Of a stretch of 64,000 nt of DNA, positions 53,616 through 62,039 are shown piece by piece (within the stretch, counting starts at the first letter, position 1; the number at the start of each line of letters is the position of its first letter). A program made the translations under genes and the position numbers. This DNA is from Pirellulales bacterium. GTDB lineage: Bacteria; Planctomycetota; Planctomycetia; Pirellulales; Thermoguttaceae. The DNA lies in assembly GCA_016935315.1 (NCBI GenBank), contig JAFGRD010000149.1:62001-126000 (forward strand). Reading direction: 5' to 3'. Under the pieces are notes generated by a model, which worked only from the letters and a program-made list of their open reading frames with translations, made no database searches and was not told the origin of the DNA.

Positions 53616-56600
53616 TCAATTGGCGGTCGCCTTGCTGCTGGTTAGGTGTTCTGGGTTGATTTTGCTGATCTCTTCAACCATCACGTCGATCGTGTAACGT
53701 ATCTGCTGTCCGGTGTGCAACGAGGTGATGAAGTACCGCAATCGGGCGGCACTTTCCTCCACTGCCGGATGAAGGATCGGCATCACGTTGATCCCGCGGT
53801 CGAACATCGCCTTGGAAAGCTGCACGCACTCGATCGAACTGCCGAGGATCACCGGTACCACCGGCGAATCCTTGCTCATTCCCGTGTTCAGCCCGTGTTG
53901 CTTCGCCAGCGACAAGAACAGGTCGGAGTTCTGGCGCAGTCGGGTGAACCGCTCGGGCTCGGCCTCCATCAGCCGCAACGCCGCCAAGGCGCCGCCGGCG
54001 AGCCCCGGAGGCAACCCGATGCTGAACACGAATCCCGGGGCCGTGTACTTCAAGTATTCCACCAGCTCCTTGCGGCCGGCAATGAAGCCCCCGCAATTGC
54101 CCAACGACTTGCTGATCGTTCCCATGCAGATCTCGATCTGCTCGGGATCGGAGTCGAAATACTCGCTGATCCCGCGGCCGTGCGACCCCAGTACTCCTAT
54201 CGAGTGGGCCTCGTCGACCATCAGTAGGGCCTTGTGCCGATCCTTGACGTCGATGAACTTTGGCAGCTCGGGAATGTCGCCGTCCATGCTATAGACGCCC
54301 TCGATCACCACCAGCACGCGGCGATAGTCGCGCCGAAACTGTCTCAGCAACTCGTCGGCGGCCTGCCAGTCGTTATGGGGGAACGCCCGTCGCCGGGCAC
54401 CGGAGAGGATGCTTCCCTGGATGATACTGTTGTGTGCAAGTGCATCGTGGAGAATGAGATCCCCGGGGCCCATCAGATGACCGATCACCGTCTCGTTCGT
54501 GGCGTGTCCACCGACCATCACGATGCAGTCCTCGGTTCCCACGAAGCGGGCAATCGCCTGCTCCAACTCCCGATGCAGGTCCTTCTCTCCGGAGACCAGC
54601 CGGCTGGCCGAGACGCTCGTGCCGTACTTGTCAATCGCGTCTTTGGCGGCCTGCGCGACGACCGGATCGCCCGACATGCCCGTGTAGTTGAAGCTGGAAA
54701 AGTTGATCAACTCCCGCCCGCCGATTGTCGTCGTCGCGGCGGTCAGCCCTTCGTGCGGTATGAAGAAAGGGTTGACGATGCCAAACTGATCGAGCAAGCC
54801 GAGGCTCTTCTTCAGGTTCAGGTACTCGGGAAACTGGTCGAATCGGTAGGCAGAGGCCGGTATTTCCTGGTTGGCAGAGTGGCGCGCTTTCGGGCGGGGC
54901 TCGGTGCCCAAATACTCTTCCACCGCCTGGACGAGCTGGCGAGCCGTATGCAGATCAGCGAGAATCTCTTCGGGAAAGCGCCCGCCAAATCGTTCTTCCA
55001 ACGAAGCCAGAATCTCCATGCGTTCCAGCGAGTCGAGTCCGGTCTCGACGATCGGTGAGTCGAGCGTCAGCCCGGCAACCCGCTCCTTGCCCACGCGACG
55101 GATCTCTTCCAGCACCAGCTCGGTCGTCCGCTGTCTGGCCGCCTTGCCGCGACCGTTCTTCGAGACGGCTGTTCGGCCGGAACGGATCGAGACGCTGAGA
55201 GTCCCTCGGGGCGGTTCCTCGGCTGTTGTTGCTGCTGCCTCCACCGTTTCCAGGTGTTGCGTACCGTCGGCAGTCCATCGGCCGACCATGGCCAACGCAC
55301 CGGCGAGGAAGCCGTCGCGGCAGGCGTGCCGCTGGATCTTTCCGCTGGAGGTCTTGGGGATGCTGCCTGCCTTGATCAGTACGATCTCATCCAGCGCCAA
55401 TTCGTGTTCGGCGGCCACCGCCCGGCGCACGGCGTCGTAGACGGAATCGAGATCCTTCTGTTTGCGACGCTCTACCTCCTGTACCACGACCATCCGCTCG
55501 CGCCCGCCGTCGTCGACGGAAAACGCTGCACCACAGTCGGGCCTCAGTCGCTTGTGGGCTCGCTGGACCGTTAATTCGATGTCTTGCGGATAGTGGTTCA
55601 CGCCGTGGACGATGATCAAGTCTTTCCGCCGTCCGGTGACATACAGTTCGCCGTCCTGGATGAAACCGAGGTCTCCGGTCCGCAGAAATGGCCCTTGCTG
55701 GGAATCCTTCAAGCGGGCATGAAACGTGGCCTTTGTACCTTCCGGATCTTGCCAGTATCCTTGGGCGACGCTGGGGCCGCGGACCCAAATCTCGCCCACC
55801 CGACCTTCGGGGCAACGCGTCATGGAGTCCGGGTCCGCGATCACGATCTTCTGATCGCGCAACGTCTCGCCACAACCGACCAGCGCTCGGACACCTTCGT
55901 CTTCCGGCTCGGCGTCGACCACGCGACCGGTGCCCAGTGGTTCGGCCTCAAAAGTGCGAATGACCGGTGGGCGGCGGACGTAGCCCCCCGATACAATCAA
56001 CGTGGCCTCCGCCAGTCCATAGCAGGGATAGAACGCCTCGCGACGGAATCCGCAAGGCTCGAATGCCTCGGCGAAACTCTCCAGCGTCTCTTCACGCACC
56101 GGTTCTGCCCCGTTGAACGCCACTTCCCAACTGCCCAGATCGAGTGTCTGGCGCTGCTCGGGCGTGATCTTGCGCACGCACAACTCATAGGCGAAATTGG
56201 GACCCCCGCTGGTCGTGCCGCGAAAACGCGAAATTGCCGACAGCCAGCGAAATGGCTTCTGCAGAAACGTCATCGGCGACATCAGAACGTTCGGTCGGCC
56301 GACATACATTGGCTGCAGAATACCGCCGATCAGGCCCATGTCGTGGTAGCTTGGAAGCCAGAAGACACCCGTCCCCGATCGCGTGTGTTCGAATGCATAG
56401 GCAATTAGCGCCGAGTTGTGAACGAGGTTCGCGTGGTTGAGGATCACACCCTTCGGGATTCCCGTCGAGCCCGATGTGTACTGCAAAAAGGCCAGTGTCT
56501 CGCCGTGAATGTCCGGCAGATCCCATCGCTCCTCGATGCCCTCCGGAACGCAAGAGGTGGCCAGCCAAGTGAGCTCTCTCAGATGGGGAGTCTCGTCAAT

Positions 56601-57089
56601 CAGTGGTTCCACGCGCTGGAGAACCAGATCGGTTGTCAGCGCCACCTTCGCCTCCGCGTCGTCCGCGATGGCTTGGATCCTTGCCAGTGATCGGTTTCGG
56701 CGAGGCGGATAGACCGGGACGGCCACGACTCCGGCATAAAGGCAGCCGAAAAAGGCGGCGATGAATTCCAGACCGGCCGGATACAACAGCAACGCCCGTT
56801 GGCCGACAAGACCTCGCGATTCCAGCCAGGCGGCGATGGCCCGAGCCTGGCGGTCCAACTCCGCGTAGGTCAGGTGCGTCTGTTCGTCCTCGCCGTCAAC
56901 CAGGTAAGTGAAGGCCAAATTGTCCGCTTGGCAGCGTGCGCGGTGCCTGAGCAACTCGACCAGAGTGGAGGGACCGAAGAACGTCCCAGGTAGGTGATCC
57001 AAATGCTGCACCGCTGGCTCCAAATTCCTGCTACGAGAATCCGAGTCCGTCAACAAGCACGTCTTGGCGGGAGGAGTCTTCGCGAGCAT
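53616..57089 (-). CDS. Fused acyl-AMP ligase / acyl carrier / alpha-oxoamine synthase
   Basis: A 1157-residue three-part enzyme. Residues about 35-600 are a fatty-acyl-AMP ligase (FAAL-like): P-loop LQYTSGSTGIPKGVILNHAN, then WLPSYHDMGLIGGILQPMYV and YGLAEATLIVSGGYV, and FLRTGDLGFI. Residues about 650-745 are an acyl carrier domain with the phosphopantetheine serine in VETGLDSLERMEI (codon at 55029-55031). Residues about 770-1150 are an alpha-oxoamine synthase of the BioF/KBL/serine-palmitoyltransferase family, with LLMVDEAHSIGVLGSHGRGI and the PLP lysine in MGTISKSLGNCGGF. Inferred chemistry: a fatty acid is activated, loaded on the carrier, and condensed with an amino acid with loss of CO2 to give a long-chain amino ketone, as in the first step to sphingoid or sulfonolipid-like bases. 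Substrates are unknown. Confidence 0.88.
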   Translation of the reverse strand: MLAKTPPAKTCLLTDSDSRSRNLEPAVQHLDHLPGTFFGPSTLVELLRHRARCQADNLAFTYLVDGEDEQTHLTYAELDRQARAIAAWLESRGLVGQRALLLYPAGLEFIAAFFGCLYAGVVAVPVYPPRRNRSLARIQAIADDAEAKVALTTDLVLQRVEPLIDETPHLRELTWLATSCVPEGIEERWDLPDIHGETLAFLQYTSGSTGIPKGVILNHANLVHNSALIAYAFEHTRSGTGVFWLPSYHDMGLIGGILQPMYVGRPNVLMSPMTFLQKPFRWLSAISRFRGTTSGGPNFAYELCVRKITPEQRQTLDLGSWEVAFNGAEPVREETLESFAEAFEPCGFRREAFYPCYGLAEATLIVSGGYVRRPPVIRTFEAEPLGTGRVVDAEPEDEGVRALVGCGETLRDQKIVIADPDSMTRCPEGRVGEIWVRGPSVAQGYWQDPEGTKATFHARLKDSQQGPFLRTGDLGFIQDGELYVTGRRKDLIIVHGVNHYPQDIELTVQRAHKRLRPDCGAAFSVDDGGRERMVVVQEVERRKQKDLDSVYDAVRRAVAAEHELALDEIVLIKAGSIPKTSSGKIQRHACRDGFLAGALAMVGRWTADGTQHLETVEAAATTAEEPPRGTLSVSIRSGRTAVSKNGRGKAARQRTTELVLEEIRRVGKERVAGLTLDSPIVETGLDSLERMEILASLEERFGGRFPEEILADLHTARQLVQAVEEYLGTEPRPKARHSANQEIPASAYRFDQFPEYLNLKKSLGLLDQFGIVNPFFIPHEGLTAATTTIGGRELINFSSFNYTGMSGDPVVAQAAKDAIDKYGTSVSASRLVSGEKDLHRELEQAIARFVGTEDCIVMVGGHATNETVIGHLMGPGDLILHDALAHNSIIQGSILSGARRRAFPHNDWQAADELLRQFRRDYRRVLVVIEGVYSMDGDIPELPKFIDVKDRHKALLMVDEAHSIGVLGSHGRGISEYFDSDPEQIEICMGTISKSLGNCGGFIAGRKELVEYLKYTAPGFVFSIGLPPGLAGGALAALRLMEAEPERFTRLRQNSDLFLSLAKQHGLNTGMSKDSPVVPVILGSSIECVQLSKAMFDRGINVMPILHPAVEESAARLRYFITSLHTGQQIRYTIDVMVEEISKINPEHLTSSKATAN

Positions 57090-57466
57090 GGCAGGCAGGT
57101 CATTTTAGGAACCCGCCGTAAAAGTCGGGTTAGGGCAGATTATCACGGGTGCGCTCGTGTGGCAAACCGTCACCAATTCATCGCTTCGACCTGTTTGTGC
57201 CCTTATGAGGAATTGAACTGCCGACCTCGGAATAAACTCACCTTGCCCCATAAACATCCCATTCTACGAACGCCGCAGGCATTACGCAATCGCTCCGGTC
57301 CCCGGTGACACAATTCGCTGGTGATCTGCTTGACATGGCTGGCCGAATCCGCTAACGTGGAATCGGGCCCTGGGGCACCCACCTCGCACGGGCGGTCATC
57401 TCCGCTAGGGCGGCACACGAGACGATTCGGTCGGGCCTTGCCAGACGAAAGCGTAGGAGATTCGCC
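57090..57466. other. Intergenic region between divergent genes
   Basis: This 377-nt gap separates the fused ligase gene (-) from the zinc-ribbon gene (+). It contains the promoter candidate at 57330-57358 and a stretch near 57198-57230 that loosely resembles the 3' part of a tRNA read on the - strand but lacks the rest. No gene was found. Confidence 0.5.
57330..57358 (+). promoter_or_regulatory. Candidate sigma-70-type promoter for the zinc-ribbon gene
   Basis: A perfect TTGACA (57330-57335), a 17-nt spacer and TAACGT (57353-57358, three of six consensus bases). It points to the gene at 57467 with a leader of about 100 nt. Confidence 0.35.
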
Positions 57467-58093
57467 ATGATCCGCGTGACCTGTCCGGAATGTCAGAGTA
57501 AACTCAACGCCAAAGATGAGCTAGCCGGACAAACGCGAAACTGCCCGAGCTGTGGTTCGGCGGTTACGATTCCTAGCCCGCCGAAACCTACGCCTCTCGC
57601 CTCCGGCGTGACGGCCCGACCCTCTGAGGTGGCTGCCCTGCTGGAATTGGATTTGCCGAAGCAACTCGATCGGATGAACCGCTACCTCATTTGCGATGCC
57701 GGCCGGATGGTGGCCTGGTGGGAAAACAACGGCCACGGATGGATGCTCAGAACGAGTGCCGGCCTGATTCCCGCCCGCCGCAATCCTGAACAGCTCCCCA
57801 ACCGCGGCGACTTCAAGCTCGTGGAGTTGAAACTCATTCAGACCGAGACCGGTCTGCGTCTCGTCGGGCTAACCTCCTATCAGCTCGCTGCGCAATGGGC
57901 CCTCACCACGCTTGACAAGGGTGACGACAAGATCCTTGCCCGGATCACGGGGGCGGGGCATCTGAGCAGGGAGCAGAAGAACGTTGTCCGCCAGGCGATC
58001 CGAGACCAGTTGATGCACCCGGTCTGGACCGATGCCGATAGGGTTCTGCAGTATCTTGCCAGCGCCGACTACCACTCATCGGGCACCGAGTGA
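57467..58093 (+). CDS. Zinc-ribbon protein of unknown function
   Basis: A 208-residue protein. The N terminus is a zinc ribbon of the type common in planctomycetes: IRVTCPECQSKLNAKDELAG then NCPSCGSAVTIP, four Cys in two CPxC pairs. A short Pro-rich linker leads to an alpha/beta C-terminal region (about residues 55-205) without a recognised family. No signal peptide or membrane helix is visible. It has a GTAGGAG-like ribosome site before the ATG. Its last 18 nt overlap the end of the DUF6807-like gene on the other strand. Confidence 0.7.
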   Translation: MIRVTCPECQSKLNAKDELAGQTRNCPSCGSAVTIPSPPKPTPLASGVTARPSEVAALLELDLPKQLDRMNRYLICDAGRMVAWWENNGHGWMLRTSAGLIPARRNPEQLPNRGDFKLVELKLIQTETGLRLVGLTSYQLAAQWALTTLDKGDDKILARITGAGHLSREQKNVVRQAIRDQLMHPVWTDADRVLQYLASADYHSSGTE

Positions 58094-59245
58094 AGCCTGC
58101 TGCGTGCTCGGTCGTCGAATGAACTCCTGCCAGTGGTCTTCGACTATCTGCGATTGCGGCACGCCGGCATGGACCCATAGGCCGTAGGACAATCGTAGTG
58201 GCCTGCCCGACTCGACCGTCAGCGGGCGGCTCAGCGTCAAGCATGCTCCCATCCAACCATCGCCCCGGACGTGAAAAGGGGTGGGATGGCCGGGGTTGTT
58301 GGGATGGTCCATCAGCGTGATGCCGCCCCGAATGCCGTTGGCTACCGGGCCACTGTAGTCGACCCAGCGAGCCGGCTTGCGGAAGACCTCGCCCTCGTTG
58401 ACCTGGCGCTGGCTGTTGCGGATCAGCCCGCCGCCGTCATGCACTCCGATCGTCTTGGCCATCCTCACGCCGATCAGCCCGAAGGGCGTCTGTCCCAGAG
58501 TCACCGTGCCGCCGGATGGGGCCTCCAACTGCAGATCGATCAGCATCAGCCAGTCCTCGGCCCCAAGGGGGGCGACTCCGCACCGGCGCCACTCGTTCAT
58601 CAGCACCTTGCCCTGGGCGTCTTGCCATGCGTTGAGGCTGAGCATCCAGGCACCGTCGTCGCCGTCCTCGAACTGCTGCACCCACCGCTGAACGATCTGC
58701 CCGTTGTCCTTGCCATGATCGGCCCAGAAGTCCACGCCGCCGACATCCTGATGAGAAATCCAGACCGAGTTGTGATGGCTGTGTGTATTCGGGTCGCGGG
58801 GATGGCCCATGCGGGTTAAGCCGTGGCCGGCCGGGCCTGCGATCGGATACCAGAACGGCCGCCTTAGCGACGAGGCGGCGTGATATCGGGTGAGTTCGCG
58901 GCCGTCGTGCTGAAACGACGCCTGGTCGTAGGGCAGTGGAAACACCTGTACCGCGGGCACCGGTTTGGCATCGGGAAGCTCGACCTCGACGGCGATGACG
59001 GTGGGCGTCGGACTGGCCAGCATCACCAGCGTGGAAAGTAGCACCGCCAGCATGAACGCCGGTGCGTATAATGACCGCAAGCGTGCCTGGAGTGTGGCCG
59101 ATGCGATCGTGGCGGCAAAGCAACACAGCTTGAGGATCACCCGACGACCATCGTGTAGTATGAGGCTGGTTGTGCTCACGGCGCGACTGGTTGTGCTCAC
59201 GGCGCGACTGGCTGTGCTCATGGTGTGACTGGCTCCTTTGATCAT
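58076..59245 (-). CDS. DUF6807 (PmoA-like) secreted protein
   Basis: A 389-residue protein. The body (about residues 95-375) has the DUF6807 blocks FWYPIAGPAGHGLTRMGHPR, THSHHNSVWISHQDVGGVDF, RWVDYSGPVANGIRGGITLM and DHPNNPGHPTPFHVRGDGWM. The family is often annotated PmoA (methane oxygenase), a misleading name, and occurs next to sugar-degradation genes. The start is uncertain: ATG 59245 overlaps the upstream stop as ATGA, and ATG 59221 follows AAAGGAG. A membrane/signal segment (APAFMLAVLLSTLVMLASP) lies only at residues 61-79, behind three heptapeptide repeats (STASRAV, STTSRAV, STTSLIL) encoded by 21-bp tandem repeats. The mature protein is probably exported. Confidence 0.78.
   Translation of the reverse strand: MIKGASHTMSTASRAVSTTSRAVSTTSLILHDGRRVILKLCCFAATIASATLQARLRSLYAPAFMLAVLLSTLVMLASPTPTVIAVEVELPDAKPVPAVQVFPLPYDQASFQHDGRELTRYHAASSLRRPFWYPIAGPAGHGLTRMGHPRDPNTHSHHNSVWISHQDVGGVDFWADHGKDNGQIVQRWVQQFEDGDDGAWMLSLNAWQDAQGKVLMNEWRRCGVAPLGAEDWLMLIDLQLEAPSGGTVTLGQTPFGLIGVRMAKTIGVHDGGGLIRNSQRQVNEGEVFRKPARWVDYSGPVANGIRGGITLMDHPNNPGHPTPFHVRGDGWMGACLTLSRPLTVESGRPLRLSYGLWVHAGVPQSQIVEDHWQEFIRRPSTQQASLGAR
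59168..59230 (-). repeat. Three tandem 21-bp repeats at the start of the DUF6807 gene
   Basis: Units 59168-59188 and 59189-59209 are identical, and 59210-59230 differs at a few positions. Read in the gene direction, each unit carries a start-like codon at the same place: ATG in the first and GTG in the next two. Confidence 0.85.
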
Positions 59246-60507
59246 TTGAACGCGGCTGAGTTGGAGGGCTTCCTCAGCAACACGAATGCGGCGAACTCAG
59301 CGTCGACCGGCACGCGGATGATCTCGCCCTCGAACGTGCCTGCCGCAACCGGCTCGCCGAAGAATTCCCGCGGCCGCAGCACCGTATACTGGTCGCCGGA
59401 GTTCAAGAAGGGTGACGTCGGCAATTCGACCGTCGGTTGTCTGGTCCAGTTGAAGACGGCCACGTGAGCCCGGTTCGGGTCGTAGCGGCTCGGGCGGATT
59501 TCGACCCGGGCGTCGGCGTGTTCGGGCGGCGGATCGTGCTTGCCGATCACCGTGTTGCCCTCCTCGATCACCCGCCTGTAGTTGTTGATCTGCAGGCCGC
59601 CACGGAAGACCACATTGCCGCGAGCCTCGCAGTCTTCGTTGTAGGGAGCGGAGTATCCGAGCTGCACATCGAGGTTGTAGACCAGGTTGCCGAGCACGCG
59701 GATGTGGCGGCTGGGGCGCCCGCCGCCGATCAGAAAACGGCCGCCGTCGTAACAGATGTTCCCCTCGACGAGGTAGTTGTCGACGTACGCCTGGGAGGAG
59801 CCGTAGGCGTGAATCGTGTAGCCGCAGCCACCGGTCATCATGCAGTCGGCAATCGTCTTGATGCCGCTTTCGTTCTGCGTGTAGACGGCGTGCCCGTGCC
59901 CGCGATCGGGGGCGTCCCAGCCATTGTCGTAGAGGATGCAACCGTAGAGTTCACTGTCGGTGGAGCCCCGCCACCAACTGACGCCCTGGGCGTTGTCATG
60001 GATGATCAGGTGGATGTATTTGCACCCCTCGCCGGCGTGAATGTGCAGCCCGCCCCACGGCCGGCCGTAGCCTTGCGGATGGGAACCGGGCTCGTCCACT
60101 CGGCGCGGCATGGTGGCATTCTCGGAAACAAGGATCTCCAAATCGCGAATCCTCAGCCAAGTGGACGGTGGCTGCACGGACAGCCCGCCGTCGATCGTCA
60201 CACGTCCTCCCGGCTCGCCCCGAACGCGTATTGGGTGATCCTCTTTCCCGACCAGCTTGACAACGTATCCGGGGCTATCGAGCCGGCGATCGGGGTGCTT
60301 GTAGGTGCCTTCACCGATCCAGACCGTGTCGCCAGCGGTGATCTGTGGCTTTCCGGCCAGGGCCGACGCCAGGTCCCAGGGGGCTTCCAGGGTGCCTTGG
60401 CCGTCGGGCTTCCCGTCGGTCGCCACGTGCCATTCGGCCGTTTCGCCGCAACGGGAAAGCCCGGCCATCAACGCCAAGACAATAAGCCGGCGCTGAAGAG
60501 CATTCAT
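59242..60507 (-). CDS. Secreted parallel beta-helix protein, probable polysaccharide-active
   Basis: A 421-residue protein with a signal peptide (LIVLALMAGLSRCGETA). After APWDLASALAGKPQITAGDT and IWIGEGTYKHP-like sequence, it has repeated short strands of the right-handed beta-helix type (GGLHIHAGEGCKYIHLIIHD, TIADCMMTGGCGYTIHAYGS, HIRVLGNLVYNLDV). Such proteins bind or cleave polysaccharides; no catalytic set could be assigned. The start at 60507 overlaps the sulfatase stop as ATGA, and its own stop overlaps the next start the same way, so it is the middle gene of a tightly coupled trio. Confidence 0.8.
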   Translation of the reverse strand: MNALQRRLIVLALMAGLSRCGETAEWHVATDGKPDGQGTLEAPWDLASALAGKPQITAGDTVWIGEGTYKHPDRRLDSPGYVVKLVGKEDHPIRVRGEPGGRVTIDGGLSVQPPSTWLRIRDLEILVSENATMPRRVDEPGSHPQGYGRPWGGLHIHAGEGCKYIHLIIHDNAQGVSWWRGSTDSELYGCILYDNGWDAPDRGHGHAVYTQNESGIKTIADCMMTGGCGYTIHAYGSSQAYVDNYLVEGNICYDGGRFLIGGGRPSRHIRVLGNLVYNLDVQLGYSAPYNEDCEARGNVVFRGGLQINNYRRVIEEGNTVIGKHDPPPEHADARVEIRPSRYDPNRAHVAVFNWTRQPTVELPTSPFLNSGDQYTVLRPREFFGEPVAAGTFEGEIIRVPVDAEFAAFVLLRKPSNSAAFK

Positions 60508-61970
60508 CGGACTGTCCCCGTGGTTCGTGATTCGTCGACTTCTTTCTGCTTTGCGCGGCGAGTTGCCGGCCTGGGCGTTTGAGACTTCCGCGGGCCCTCT
60601 GCCGCGTTGACCTTCGGCAGCCACGCCGCCAGCTTCTTCTTTCCCGATTCCGCCTTGGGATCACCGGCGAGGTTGATCCATTCCATGGGATCGTTCTGGT
60701 GATCGTAAAACTCCTCGGAGCCATCGCGGTAGCGGATGTAGCGCCAGCGCTCCGAGCGAACGCCGTGATTGTTTCGTCCGTGCGTGGTCACCACCGGACG
60801 GTCCCACTCGGCGGCCGGATCTTCCAGCAACGGCTTGAGACTCTTGCCTTCGAGATGTTCACCAACGGGCAGCCTGCAGAGATCGGCCAGCGTGGGGTAG
60901 ATGTCCAATAGGCTGACAGTCCGCTCGCACTTCGTTTCTGCCCGGGTCAGCCCCGGCACCACGAAAATCAACGGGACGCGGCCGGCTTCTTCCCAGAGCG
61001 TGAACTTGCGCCAGTGCAGCTTCTCTCCCAGGTGCCAGCCATGGTCGGCCCATAGCACGATGATCGTACGGTTCGCGTGAGGGCCGTCGTCCAACGCTCG
61101 AAGCAACCGGCCGATCTGGCCGTCCGCGTAGGTGATCGAGGCCAAGTAGCCCTGCACGGCCTTCTCCCACTGCTTGTGCCTGAGCACCTTGGCGTGGTCG
61201 CCGTCGGGACGCGCCATCTTCACACCCAGCGGCGGCACGTCGTCCAGGTCGTCCTCCTTCACATCCGGCAAGACGACATCGGCCACCGGGTACTGGTCGA
61301 AGTATTTTCGCGGCACGTACCAAGGCAAGTGTGGCCGGAACAGACCGACGGCCAGAAAGAACGGCTTCTCGTGCTCCTCGGCGAGGAACTTCACGCCAAA
61401 GTCGGTCACGCGGGTATCGCCCATGGCGTCGTCATCCACGTCGACGGGTCCCCAGTCAAAATGGGTCGTGTCGGGGATGCCGTTGGTCGGGCGTGCTCGG
61501 GGCACCGGGTCGCCGGGCCGGTCGAAGTAGACCTGCCACGACTGCGGGTCCTTGAAACCGCCGTGGAAGATCTTGCCCGCGCCGTGGACCTTGTAGCCGT
61601 GGGCCATGAAATGCTGTGGCAAGGTCACCGCGTCGGGCATCTGCACCCGCCAGGGGTTCGAATTGAAGTACACTCCCGAAGTCGACGGCCGGATGCCGCA
61701 AAGCAGGCTCGCACGCGAAGGATTGCACGCAGGGGCCGAACAGTACGCCCGCGTGAAGAACGTTCCCCGGCGTGCCAACCGATCCAGGTTCGGCGCCTTC
61801 ACGCCCGGATATCCACCCAGAAAGGTCGTCCAATCGTTCAAGTCGTCCACAGCGATGAACAGGACGTTCGGCTTGGCGGCTTCTGCGGCCCATGCGCCCG
61901 CATTGCCGGGCAGCAAAGCCGCCGCCGAGACAGTTGCCATGGTGCGGAGAGTCGCGACAAGTCGTTGCAT
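60504..61970 (-). CDS. Secreted sulfatase (formylglycine type, iduronate-2-sulfatase-like)
   Basis: A 488-residue sulfatase with a signal peptide (residues 1-30) and an N-terminal metal motif NVLFIAVDDLNDWTTFLGGY. The activation motif is intact: Cys82 in ACNPSRASLL (CxPSR), which is converted to formylglycine. HGAGKIFHGG, IIVLWADHGWHLGEKLHWRK and the overall layout fit the iduronate-2-sulfatase-like group abundant in planctomycetes. It would remove sulfate esters from a sulfated polysaccharide. The ATG at 61970 has GAGGAA about 6 nt upstream. The Cys-modifying enzyme is not in the window. Confidence 0.92.
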   Translation of the reverse strand: MQRLVATLRTMATVSAAALLPGNAGAWAAEAAKPNVLFIAVDDLNDWTTFLGGYPGVKAPNLDRLARRGTFFTRAYCSAPACNPSRASLLCGIRPSTSGVYFNSNPWRVQMPDAVTLPQHFMAHGYKVHGAGKIFHGGFKDPQSWQVYFDRPGDPVPRARPTNGIPDTTHFDWGPVDVDDDAMGDTRVTDFGVKFLAEEHEKPFFLAVGLFRPHLPWYVPRKYFDQYPVADVVLPDVKEDDLDDVPPLGVKMARPDGDHAKVLRHKQWEKAVQGYLASITYADGQIGRLLRALDDGPHANRTIIVLWADHGWHLGEKLHWRKFTLWEEAGRVPLIFVVPGLTRAETKCERTVSLLDIYPTLADLCRLPVGEHLEGKSLKPLLEDPAAEWDRPVVTTHGRNNHGVRSERWRYIRYRDGSEEFYDHQNDPMEWINLAGDPKAESGKKKLAAWLPKVNAAEGPRKSQTPRPATRRAKQKEVDESRTTGTVR

Positions 61971-62039
61971 GGCGGTTCCTCCAGATTCCAACGTTGGCCG
62001 GGGAATCGCCCCGGTCCATCCGCCGAACCGGCCGACGAC

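Noticed and set aside
57198-57230. tRNA-like 3' end on the - strand (gttcaattc plus an acceptor-like taagggcac)
   Set aside because: The T-stem does not pair, and no matching 5' acceptor, D arm or anticodon arm is found upstream, so it is not a tRNA gene.
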